Below are positions 49,421 to 59,913 of a stretch of DNA of 64,000 nucleotides, one piece after another. Position 1 is the first letter of the stretch, and each line of letters opens with the position of its first letter. The stretch comes from Metallyticus violacea (Eukaryota; Arthropoda; Insecta; Mantodea; Metallyticidae), in assembly GCA_030762175.1 (NCBI GenBank), contig CM060846.1:239496012-239560011 (forward strand), in the 5' to 3' direction. The translations under genes were made by a program, and so were the position numbers. The notes beneath the pieces are model-generated. The model worked only from the letters and a program-made list of their open reading frames with translations, made no database searches and had not been told where the DNA came from.

Positions 49421-49948
49421 TATTTTGTAAGAATGTCATGATAAAATTTAATGAAAATGTTTGTTTAATGTTTGAACTTGGGGGGGGGGGTCTAGCTGTG
49501 CGCATTACGTTGATATTTTGAGCTTCAAGATTTTTTCCGGGGAGTTCTTAGAGTGAGGACGCTATACCATCAGCTTCAGAATGGACGACCTTGACGACGG
49601 CTGGTAATTATTATTTGTGTTTTAAGAAATTATCTGGTCCATTGTTTTCTGGTTTTTATTTAGTCCACATGATTAGAATATAATTAAATTATTATGGGAT
49701 GAGCTCACCCACATGTCCGGCCACGTGTTAGTGTTAGGTGTATGATGCGATGAAAGAGAGCGGCTGAGGTAACATAACTTCGTTTGTATATAAAAATTTG
49801 CACTTTCAACTGAGTTCCGTTCTCTTAGTTTTTTAGTAAGTAATGGGCATTTTATTGCGCGTTTTAGGATACACAAATCAATACAACTGTCGCATGGGCC
49901 TAATGTAGTACATGCTAATGTCGTTCTTATAACAATCAAAAGGGTCAT

Positions 49949-50040
49949 ATACATACATTCATTCATCATATATATACACCCATACATATATACATGCACA
50001 CATACCTACATGCATACGAATGCATGCATACATACAAATG
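49949..50040. repeat. CATA/TGCA-rich low-complexity tract
   Basis: Imperfect tetranucleotide repeats of CATA, TACA and TGCA type, with alternating pyrimidine-purine character. Confidence 0.85.
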
Positions 50041-51666
50041 CTTCGATGTATTTAAGTTTTCTATTAATAATTTTGTATACAAATACATAGACATGAATGA
50101 AACCCTTACTCTTGAGCCCCCTTCCCTTTACTCAAACCCCCTCCTCCATCTCCTCCCTCTTCATTATGGCCATTAACCTCCTTTATCGGGTCTTCTCTAG
50201 AAATATTCCCAAATTGTGTGAGTATCTCACATGCACGAACACTTCCCGGCAAATGTTCAGATTTCTATTGGAATTCAGAAATTGCGGTGATAAATGCTCA
50301 TTTTTTGAAATCTCCGTTTCCCTGCATTCTGCCATAATATGCCTCCAGGTATCGCTTTCTCATTGGCAAATTCTTTCCCTGAAAGCATTAACTATTTTAC
50401 TTCCTTTCCGAGCCCCTAATCTGAACCATGCGAGACCACTTCTTTCTTCTCTGCCACAGATATCTAAATAATCGTCCTCCACACACCGGATGTATTTGAG
50501 TCTGCAGGTTCAACGATACTTTTTCTGCGCATTGAGACAAAATATTTTGTCTATTTCTCGCAAACGTCTGTTAACAATTTTTGAAATATTTCGTGTAATA
50601 TCCTCTCCCCTTAACCAAATATACCCCACTCCAATTATGTAATAACAACTGTAGTCACTGCACTATAGACTGCAAAGTGTTCATAACAGTATTGGCAACA
50701 TAACTGCCACTGCACCCGAAAGTGTGAGGTAGAAATACTCATATAACACCTATACATATAACACCTGAACGAAAATAAACCAATCAGAGATGTTTAAAGG
50801 GGCAACTATCTTGTCTCCAATTTGCGATGTATTGTACTTCAGGGTGGGCCCTACTCTACATCGGACATATTTGTAGATGCCGGTTGTCCTCCCTATAGGT
50901 GCGGAGTAGAAAAGTGCAACGAAGTAGAGAGACACTCAGGCTTTTATGGCTCCCCTGACATAGAGCGGGTTATTCGTAACATAGCTCTCGACATAGGATA
51001 ATGTTGCTATACCGATAATAAGAGCAAAATAATACGTCTTTCTTCATAGAAATGCATAATACAAAGTGACATGACAATATTAAACTCTTTATCAACACTG
51101 AACACAAATATTACGAACAATGTACAATAGAGTATAGAAAATGGTTACACCAATTGACAATTTAAAATATCATCAGATTACAAAATCACACTTTATAAAT
51201 CCCCAAAGTTGGTAATAAACTTTAGAAAGTAAGTTGACACTGTACTAAATTATAGTTCTTATCTCGTGACTGGCTCTTATACTCTCATACACAAACACAA
51301 TGTAAGTGAAAAATATACTATAACCCAAAATCAAAATAACCACCACTATAGTTTAGCATCCACTATCTACCTGACAATTCATACCATATAGTAACAGTAT
51401 TATCAGATCAAAGTACCACATGCATCTTGAAAACAAACCTGCAAAGCACAAAATTATAATTACATATATCTTATTTCTTTTTTCTATTTGTCATCATTAT
51501 TAACCTTATTTTATCTCTTAATTCATCATTTCAAAAAATGTCAACCTCATCCGATGTAGGCGCGAAGCTAAATCAATGTCCTGAATATCCTTTCAACAAA
51601 GGATCAAAATCATAATAACACAATAAATTTAGTTATTTACTGTAGCAATATAATTTACCATGAAAC

Positions 51667-52164
51667 ATGAATACCAAAAATGAATATCTCTTAGCTACCA
51701 ACCACAGCCCCAGGGAGAACACAATAACTCCGCAGCGTCAACACTCTACATATAAATATCCTAGAAAGACTGCGTGCACAAGCACGTCGCGGCCCCATTG
51801 TCCAGCCACTCGGACTTCATCATCACATCATCATCACATCACCACGCTCAACAGACATCTAACCATAAAACGTAAATACGAAAACAACTTTTTTTTTAAT
51901 CACTGCTTTGATACTTACATTTCAGCCACCATGCCGAGCAAAAACTTCATCATAAACATACCTACCGAAATATTTCATTGCTTTCAACCACGGCACATTA
52001 CAGCCACAATGCCGAGCAGAAGAACCCATCCACTACATGTATGGAGACCATCACGTACACATCTATATAGTGACAAGTGTAATTTTTTGAGCATTACACC
52101 AAATGCAGCATCTCAAGTGTACAAACAATTCAAAATTCAAGTGTTAAGCAGATCTTACAATTAA
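51667..52164 (+). CDS. Unrecognised 165-codon open frame
   Basis: It has an ATG start. The product is rich in T, S, H, N and R and contains SSHHHHIT near residue 53. A short repeated word ATMPS(K/R) occurs twice about 26 residues apart, reflecting a DNA repeat (CAGCCACCATGCCGAGCA and CAGCCACAATGCCGAGCA). It has no domain, signal peptide or membrane segment that I can recognise. It is the longest frame in the window not explained by a relic or shadow, apart from the transposases. In 64 kb of AT-rich DNA it may be chance. The downstream motif TTCTCGAAACGTT (about 52283) is of a kind often found in retroelement flanks, so it may be part of a decayed element. No function is proposed. Confidence 0.15.
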   Translation: MNTKNEYLLATNHSPRENTITPQRQHSTYKYPRKTACTSTSRPHCPATRTSSSHHHHITTLNRHLTIKRKYENNFFFNHCFDTYISATMPSKNFIINIPTEIFHCFQPRHITATMPSRRTHPLHVWRPSRTHLYSDKCNFLSITPNAASQVYKQFKIQVLSRSYN

Positions 52165-52568
52165 TGTAAGAAAAGCAATTTTCACAATTCAGGATTAAAT
52201 ATGAGCAAGTCAATAAATTACTTCATTTAGTGTAGTGCAATACTCTGCCACAAAAGAACAATAGTGTTTGAGGCGAATTATTCTCGAAACGTTATAAAAC
52301 TTAGCTACCAGATTTCTATCTAACCGTTCTTCTAGAAACTGTAAATATTTTTAATATCACTTTATGAACTGTAATGTACACGTGCCTTTATATCACAAAC
52401 TTAATTTGAATATCTCATTTTATTACCACATTATACCATATAAATTGTTCTTATTTATTAGTGTATTCCACGATAACAAGTTAGAAAGGTCATGAGAAGT
52501 GATGCATCAAATTTGCTATATGTAAACCTAAATCATATTAAACTAAATACTTATTAGCTAAACTTGTA

Positions 52569-52829
52569 TACAGGGTGTAACGAAAGTGTTTAATACAGGT
52601 AGTGCTCTGAATAGCTAGAAACTTATCTTACATAAAGGTACATTTAATTTTGTTTAGTTTTATTATAATTGGAATATATATATCATTAGTAATCTGTATG
52701 CAGTCCAGTATTTTCAAGACACGCCTCCCAAACCAAATGGGAGTTTGAAGATTTCACCCTGAGTCACATCTCGAGATATCAGCTCATTACGATTTATTGG
52801 TCTTGGAGTTCGAAACACCCTATTGTGTA
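52569..52829. repeat. Short inverted ends, MITE-like candidate
   Basis: CAGGGTGTAACGAAAGT near 52573 and TTCGAAACACCCTATTG near 52810 are imperfect inverted copies (complement CAATAGGGTGTTTCGAA), about 260 bp apart. They could bound a small non-autonomous element or be two sub-terminal repeats of the adjoining Tc1-like relic. Confidence 0.4.
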
Positions 52830-53700
52830 ATCTGCTTTACAAATGCTTTATTAGGTTTTTTTTTAAATAGTATTTAACGCCCATTTTTACTACTGAAACA
52901 CCACAGCGGTGGACACTGGTGATAATGAGATGAAATGATAAATTGGGAAAGGATTTTTTTTAAGGAAGGAAACGTTCCAGGCCTAAGTTTAGGGTACCTC
53001 ACCGGCATTTACCATTTGTGAAGACTGAGGAAAACCTGGGAAAAACCTCAGTCAGGGAGGACAGTCCTGGTGGAATTTGTACTCCAGATCTCGCGCTCAC
53101 GACCCGCGCCTTAACGACATCGGCCACGCGTGGCGGTATTAGGTTTAAGTCATGTTAATTTCCTGGCCATTCTTCGCATACTTGAATGTTCTTTTTTCAT
53201 CAAGAGTGTGCCTTAGTTCCATCTTACGTCAGAACAGCAAAGATTTTGTTCGGGAATTTGGTTTTGTCGAGTAAAAGTGTAGAATATGCTGGAAGAATTT
53301 GTGTGCAATAATATTCTCATCCACTACCCCAGATCTGACTTTCCGTAACGTGAGATACATCCAACTACCATAATCTTTGTGTCGAACTTGAGGTACTTAA
53401 CACCAGAAATGAACGATGGATCTGCAACCCGAATTCTGCCATTCTGATGATTCGGTGAGGGCTAAAGTTCTACAAATGACTCGTCTATGAATAGGATATG
53501 ACCAATTAGAAGTCCTTTGTGGTGTATCTTCTTTGTATTCTTCCCCTAAAAGTTTAATCCCATCAGAGATATTCTTTTTATTTAATATGGTCTTCACTCT
53601 CTGTACATATGCTCTCTCCCATTCATGACTGCAGCAGTGCGTACTGGCAGTAATGTGTGACTTCTTTGAACGGTAACATTCCAAATAATTAGGTCTACAG
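52830..53700 (-). pseudogene. Tc1-like transposase relic interrupted by a SINE
   Basis: Minus-strand blocks in order: HILFIDESF (first catalytic D, in 'DES'), then VKYLKFDTKIMVVGCISRYG, SDLGVVDENIIAHKFFQHIL, DGTKAHS (second catalytic D) and NIQVCEEWPGN. HDLNLIKHL follows, the counterpart of 'SPDLNPIENLW', with K where the third acidic residue should be. The N-terminal portion is an open 95-codon frame at 53397-53684. A family B SINE (52859-53136) sits inside the last block; removing it and one TSD copy restores the reading DLNLIKHL, which shows the insertion site. The relic was probably already dead when hit, since other stops and shifts are spread along it. A possible terminal repeat (GTTACACTTTC near 53992) mirrors GTGTAACGAAAGTG at 52577. 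Confidence 0.75.
52859..53136 (-). mobile_element. SINE family B, copy 5, inside Tc1 relic
   Basis: Minus-strand, full-length copy. The head starts at 53136 (CCGCCACGCGTGGCC), with the GGTAAATGCCGGTGAGG core and a poly(A) tail seen as T at 52859-52864. The perfect 10-bp TSD TATTAGGTTT at 52849-52858 and 53137-53146 lies in the coding relic of a Tc1-like transposase, so the SINE is younger than that element. Confidence 0.93.
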
Positions 53701-54254
53701 TCCGAGTTTCCACACCTTGCCCTTCACCCATTGCCTTAATTTTCTTTTTGTTTGAGGTGATAATTTTCTTGGTGGACCTGAACGTCTAGTATCTTGTGAC
53801 TTTCATTTTAAAATGTCGCCGGTAACACTCTTGGCCACTCTTATTCTCAAGTTTAGTTAGAATCATGGGACCCTGGGGGGAAATTTTCAATAAAATAGAA
53901 ACCAGGAAGTAATGCTACATGTTTTATTTGAAGTTAGTGATTATCAGTACGATTATCCATCATGAAAGTATCTGTTACGTGTCAGAAATTTTTGTTACAC
54001 TTTCTAACGTCATGGACCGAGGTAAACTCTAAAAACATAAATACTCTTAAATTCAACCATGTCATTTTGAAAACATCCAAGATGGCCCATCCTGGAGCAT
54101 CCTCTCACTCTGAGTTACCCAGCTAGACTCTCCGAAAAACCGTTGAAATTCATTATGGTGCGCATGCGCAGAGCTATATTTAACCTCCCCTACCTACCGC
54201 CTGTTCTGCGTGGTACCCTCGTATTGTCCTGTAAATCCCCATGTTAACAATATT
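53701..54254. other. No gene seen
   Basis: Spacer between the Tc1-like relic and foldback 2. A run of six G is near 53875. An imperfect inverted match to 52577 lies near 53990. Nothing else is recognised. Confidence 0.5.
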
Positions 54255-56505
54255 TAATAATTAAGACCCTTTATTATGCAGTACATAAACATATTTACAC
54301 AGTGATTAAAATTATTAATTGGAACTAAAATTGTGGTAGTAGTGGTAAGGGAAAGACTTGGGGGCAAAATTAGGAAGTTCAATATGTCAGGTGAATATGG
54401 TAAAGTTGGTGGCAAAGCTAGGAACTGGAAAAAGTTGCATTCAGGTAACTTCAACTGGGTAAGTAGGAACCATTAATTATTTTATTGATTGCATATATAC
54501 ATATTTATAGTAAATGCTAATGAAAAATGGAACTAAAATGGCGGTGGTGGTGGAAGAAAGATTTGGTGGCATAACTAGGAACTGAAAAAGTTGGATTAGG
54601 GTAACTCCAACTGGATAAGTAGGGACAATTAATCATTTTATTAATTAAATATATAAATATATTTACATGATTAAAATATTAATTCTAATTAAAATAGTGG
54701 TAAGAATTGAAACTAAATTGGTGGCAGTGGTGGGAATTAGAACTACAATAGTGGTGAGGGAAAGACTTAGTGGTAAAACTAGGAAATAAAACATGTGAAG
54801 TCAGTATATGGAAGACTTGGTGGCAAAACTATGAACTAAAAATATGCTGGGAGCACATGGGAGGGGGTAGACGTGATGTCAAAAATATAAATGTTACATA
54901 CGTATATACTAAAAAAGGTTCATAAGGTGACGGAGGAAACATGTTGCTAAAATTGGGACTAAAATGTAAAACAAGATAGTGGTGGGAAACAAACATTTTA
55001 ATTATGTAAAAGTATAATAAGCTTTTATAAGTAACTTTCATTTTACCGTTTACTTTTACTAAAATAAATAAAATGAAAATGGTTTTCCAACTGCTAATAA
55101 TTAAAAAATAATATGCTTTCTTTGAAACAAAATAGTTGTTGCGCTGTTAAATAATCGATAATATACTTTATAAAACTAAATATCTTTTTAGATACTGTTT
55201 AAATTTAAACATAGTTGTTACACTATACAAAAAATATTGTTTACCGTTGATTTACTTTATTAAAAAAAAATTTTGGAGTAGAAGGTTTATCTTGCCGGTC
55301 ACATGTAGTCCACGCTAAGTGTTGCTTATCCATATGTCTCCGAAGAACCATGCACATGCGCACATGTACCATGTAACCGTCGATATGGCACCATTCACCG
55401 AACTTAACAAAACATCACGTATATGGAATATATTTCATTACAAGTATATTCCTTGAAAATGGGTTGCAGGTTTAAACTTGTTCATGTGCGCCCTTAAAAA
55501 TAGTTCCCCGCTTTCTCTGCATTGACTATAACCTTGCGCAAACAGATAAACACATTTCCGGATATGCCTTTATTTATCTGTTTTGTGAAATTAGTGGTTA
55601 GTCATGTCTTTCCGAACTATTCTTTACTTCTCGCACACATTAATTTTCTTCAGTAACTGCTAGGCATTCGTACTCATGCACTTCCCCGTCGCCTCACTTA
55701 TGACAAGTCAAACATATTATTTGCAAATTTTAGCTTAAAATTTCATTGCTATCATTACTATGTTAATATAGAGAGTGAACAACCATTTTCTCAGCTTAAC
55801 ATATTTCGTAATGTTAAATTTCTCCCCCACCTCCAGCTTATGTACATATATTTTGGTTCCAATGGTAGCGCCCACAATATATTTTTATAAAGAAAATCAT
55901 AGGTATAGAATATTTTATGTACAGTGTAAAAATATTTTTAAAATTTAACATTATCTAAAAATATATTTTGTTTTATAAAGTGTATTAACAATTATTCAAT
56001 AGTTAAAAAAATTGCATACAGCGCAATAACTATTTTGTTTGAAACAAAGCATATTTTTTTAATTGTTAGCAGTTGAAAAAACATTTATAAAATTCAATTA
56101 TATTTTATTTATTTTAATAAAAGTAAACCATAAAGGGAAAGTTATTTATAAGAGCTTATTATATTTTTACCAAATTAAAATGTTTGTTTCTTCCATCACT
56201 ATCTTGTTTTATATTTTAGTCCCAATTTTAGTCACATTTCCTCCACCACTTATTACATTTTGTAATATTTAGTTATAGTTTTAACACATCTACCCCAACC
56301 CTATACTCATCACATATTTTTTAATTCATAGTTTTGCCACCAAGTCTTTCCCTCACCACAATTGTAGTTCAAACTCTCACCGCTACCGCCATTTAAGTTC
56401 CAATATGAATCACATGCTTCAATTAGAATTAACATTTTTAGTCACTGTATAAATATATGTACATATAGTACATATCTAATTATTAAATTAATTAATGGAT
56501 CCTAC
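54255..56505. mobile_element. Foldback (palindromic) DNA element 2
   Basis: The arms are inverted copies. 54925-55235 pairs closely with the complement of 55915-56245; both include 'AACTATTTTGTTTGAAACAAAG'-type sequence and an 'ACAAGATAGTG.TGG' segment. 54255-54330 pairs with 56440-56505. The loop is about 55240-55910. The left arm is longer because units of about 160-175 bp are repeated (starting near 54295, 54490 and 54655), each with GTGATTAAAATATTAATT-like and GGTGGCAAAACTA-like words. These words are shared with foldback 1, so the two are one family. There is no coding capacity. Exact ends and TSD are not fixed. Confidence 0.65.
54295..54820. repeat. Degenerate tandem repeats in left arm of foldback 2
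   Basis: About three units of 160-175 bp. Each has a TTACA..GATTAAAAT(A/T)TTAATT start, a purine-rich AACTAAAAT.GTGGT middle and, in two units, a GGTAACT(T/C)CAACTGG(G/A)TAAG end. The right arm has only about one unit. Confidence 0.6.
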
Positions 56506-57438
56506 TCCTAGACTGTACGGTCCACATTCTCCAATTACGATGAGCGACAAGACAATAAGACTCACAGCGATAGTGCCGTGTGCAATGTCAACGGTCGCGA
56601 CGCGGGAGAAACAAAAGAAACTAAGTTTTAAAATGCGTGTAGTTGACTGCCAGTGCATTTAACTACAGTTGTTTAGTTTCGTTCTGAAGGTACAAACCGC
56701 GAGACAATACTCATTTGTTTCCGAAATATGATTTGTAAGCAATCACAATGCAATAAAAACCAGCCGAACTCACATCCAATCTTTTCGACTTTCTCTTTGT
56801 GAATGTGCAAGTAATCATTAGCTTCTGAGATATGATTCCTTTGTTTTCACTAGGTTTTTTTCCGGACAATGTCTGATGTTGACAGAAATGAGTGCATATC
56901 CCATTATTTTAGTTTTAAACAAAATTTCAATAGAGCCAGAAATTACCGAAACAGGAAAAACAAAACCTCACGGTAATAATGAAGTTACTAGTAAAAATTT
57001 AAGAGTGAAGAGCAATAAACCAGGAAAAATTTTGTTGGATAAAATGTATAAATGCTTCAGTGTGAGCACCGCAGTTTAAAAAAATGCTTTAATAGAATAT
57101 TTCAATATCCTACAATAATTTGAATAAAAAAGTTCTTATCTTACTGGATTAATAATATGTTTCTCATTAAAAGGAGGCACTCGTGCAAATGTGAAAATGG
57201 CATTAATTAGCGCGGCTCTTCTTTGCAATATAAGGTTTGCATGAAAAGAGTGGATAAAAACATTGAAGAAATTCTAATGCATTTGAAAGTTTTGGAGTTG
57301 CAAAAGGATGAGCTGAAACTTCCAGAAATCATTAAAATAAAGTGGAATGTCACCTAAAGACAGTAAAAATGTTAGGTCCTAACTTTCAACTGTATTATCC
57401 TCTCATTTCCAGGAAGACGTCAATTAACACCTTTGAAG
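56506..57438. other. No recognised gene
   Basis: A 67-codon frame at 56876-57079 and a second fragment around 57240-57340 (reading KRVDKNIEEILMHLKVLELQ, helix-like and charged) have no family that I know. They may be remnants of one decayed coding unit. Confidence 0.4.
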
Positions 57439-58700
57439 TACGAGGGTAGGTCCATAAGTTTCCGGCCTCGCCAATAAGAATTATCGCCTTCACAAAACCC
57501 TTATCTCGTGTCATGTCTTATCAGTTAAGTAAATAATTGCATCTGTAACATCCACTCCGCTGTGTTCAGTTCAGATATATATTTGCATTAAGAAGGCTAT
57601 GTGTGGAAGATTGTGACATGTTCAAAATGCAGTATCCAGCTGTTATTAAGTTCTTCACAAAAGAACTTAGTCCAGATGAAATTAAACAGCGATTGGATAT
57701 TGTATATGAGGAGACACTCCCCTCATATTCTACCGTAAAAGAGTGGGTCAAACTTTTTCGAATGGATCGAGAAAGCATTGAAGACGATGAGTGTGCAGGT
57801 CGGCCCTTGGAGGTGCTCACTCCTGAAAACATCACCCTTGTGGAAGGAAAAATTATGGAAGACCGGCGGCTAATAATTACAGAAATAGCAGCAAGGTTGT
57901 GCCTTTCTAAACAACAGTGTTTGGAACTATTCATGAATATGTAAACATAAATATTTTTAGTGCAACAATGGGTGCCTAGACTTGTTTCCGCGGTCAAAAA
58001 GCAGGAACGAGTCGTCTGTTGTGAGGTATTTTTGGAACTCTGCCGTGGCAACAGGAGAGAAGCTCTGCAAACCATTGTTACAGAAGATGAAACTATGGTC
58101 CTCTACTATGACCCCTTGTCCAAAAGAGAATGAATGGAGTGGCGTAAACCTGGCGAAATGCTGCCTTTAAAGGCCAAGGTCACTCAACCGAGAAGATCAT
58201 GGCCACAATCTTTTGCGACTGTGAAGGAATACTCTTCATTGACATCAAGGACGGGAACACAGTAAATGGGGAGTATTATGATGGCCTACAGCACAGAATA
58301 CTTGCTTCCATCAGAGAGATAAGGCGAGAAAAACTGATTGGTGGTGTGCGCCTTCTTCATGACAACGCGCCTGTGCACACAGATCTTGTTGCAAAGGAAA
58401 CGTGAAGAAATGTGGCTTCAACGAGATCGACCATCCACCCTACAGCCCAGATCTAGCTCCCAGTGACTGTTTGCTCTTCTCAAAACTCAAGAAGGATCTT
58501 CGAGGAAGGAAATTTAAGTGTGATGAATAAATGATGAATACTGTTTATGCCCATTTTGCAGACAGGATCTCTGTCTATTTGGGGAGGAGGGTTAAGATGT
58601 TAATTAAAAGATGTGAGAAGTGTATTGTAATACAGGGTAACTATATTGAAAAGTGAAATATAATGTTTCTTTATCATACCCACAAAATGGTTAGGTTGAA
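57439..58700 (+). mobile_element. Mariner element 2
   Basis: The left end at 57439-57470 reads TACGAGGGTAGGTCCATAAG, a mariner-type terminus after TA, similar in its first eight bases to the nested mariner at 3.1 kb. Transposase coding follows on the same strand to 58656. A matching right terminal repeat is not evident, so the right limit is approximate. Confidence 0.82.
57618..58656 (+). pseudogene. Mariner transposase (DD34D), frameshifted
   Basis: The N-terminal HTH half from ATG 57618 has DEIKQRLDIVYEETLPSYST, VKEWVKLF and DDECAGRPLEVLTPENI. After a frameshift near 57940, QQWVPRLVSAVKKQERV gives the WVPR linker. TEDETM replaces the usual GDETW (first D kept in position). GILFIDIKDGNTVNGEYYDG and LLHDNAPVHTD hold the second D. 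After another shift at 58405, IDHPPYSPDLAPSDCLLF holds the third D, 34 residues from the second. The C-terminus CEKCIVIQGNYIEK stops at TGA 58654-58656, a family-typical ending. Full length would be about 345 aa. At least three frame breaks and several stops make it inactive. All three catalytic acids are still legible, so it is less decayed than most relics here. Confidence 0.88.
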
Positions 58701-59658
58701 AAGCAATAACATTTTTAGCTTAATTTTGTGCATACCGGATTATAGGTATTAGAAAATGTGTAGTGTTCTACGTATAGAAAAGTAATTCAACCTTGATAAA
58801 AATGATTAAATTCAGAGGCTCTTAAGATGTAGTATTGAGATATAATAAAACATTTAAGATTTAGAAGTAGATAATTCTCTATTCCATGTGAAAAAAAATA
58901 ATCCAACATTGTTAAACAACAAAATATTGAACAGTATTAAATTGTATTTCTAAGGATTAATAAATAATCTATAATAATACAAAATTAATAAAGGATGTTC
59001 GATTTCTTTCCATATACAGAGTGATGGAACAATACTCGTTCAATAATTTCTCAACAATGATGTTACTATAAGTTTTGAAAAGTTCTTCTTCCTTTTATTT
59101 ATAAACCATGAAAAATATTTGAAATTTTACAAGTTATTCAATGAAAGTCGTTGCATTATTAGGTTCCAAAATTTAAAATTGCTCTCCTGAAAATCTGAAT
59201 CAACGTGAGTTATGTCGTTCATTCTGCGTGAAGTGATCTTCACTTTTAAGTTTCTTCCACATTTCGATCAAACCTTTAAATGGTCGGTTGACCTAAATTA
59301 AGCTCTGAAGTAATGTCGTATAAATTGTTGTCACTCATATTGTACTCCTTATTGCGATATTGTAATAATCTCTCATAAGTCTGTATTCGCTCTTTCACTA
59401 GAAAATGTTTGCTGTTTCCGTAAAATGTTTTAATGACACATTCAATTCGATCCCGTAACACTTATTCCCTGCAAATTTCTATTTGTTTTTTCTCTTCTAA
59501 CCTAATTTACTGAACACTTGTGGAGAGTGTATCCCCTTTTCCCAATATTTTAATTGCTTTGAAAGATGAAGTTAAATTGGATTAAAAAAAAAAAAAAAAA
59601 CCAATAGAACGAAAACACTTGGGCAGTTTGAATGAATGTTTATTTATTTCGTGTTGTT
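58701..59658. other. No gene seen
   Basis: AT-rich. A 61-codon minus-strand frame (59276-59461) has no known family. Poly(A) of about 16 lies near 59584-59600. Confidence 0.55.
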
Positions 59659-59913
59659 ATTGTTTTTTTAATGTTTACCATCCGTTTTAACTACTGACAC
59701 ATCACAGGTGGGCTGATAATACATGACATGAAAATGGAATATTTGGCAAGTATTTTTTTAAACAAAGGAAGCGTTCCAGGCCTACGTTTAAGGTACCTCT
59801 TCGGCATTTGCCATTTATGAGGACTGAGGGAAACGCGGAAAAAAGTTCGGTTCGGGAGGAAGGTCCTCGTGGGAATAGAACCCCATACCTTCCCATACTA
59901 CCGCGCCTTAACG
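59659..59913 (-). mobile_element. SINE family B, copy 6, 5'-truncated
   Basis: Minus-strand copy lacking about 25 bp of the tRNA-like head. The rest of the body is present, including the GGCAAATGCCGAAGAGG core and a short T run at the tail. The perfect 10-bp TSD TCGTGTTGTT at 59649-59658 and 59914-59923 shows that truncation happened at insertion. Confidence 0.9.

Larger units (their letters stand above)
49421..52568. other. No recognised gene; simple repeats and an unusual ORF
   Basis: A run of ten G near 49481-49490 and a CATA/TGCA-rich low-complexity tract at about 49949-50040. A 124-codon frame (50097-50471) lacks motifs. The stretch 50470-51660 is featureless. The 165-codon frame at 51667-52164 is listed separately. 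Confidence 0.5.

Noticed and set aside
54829..56272. Open frames within foldback 2 (for example 54829-55041 and 56063-56272) that look related to each other.
   Set aside because: They are similar only because they read the same inverted-repeat arms; there is no domain.
57566..58075. A 169-codon minus-strand frame, the longest in the window.
   Set aside because: It is antisense to mariner transposase 2, and its translation has no family of its own.
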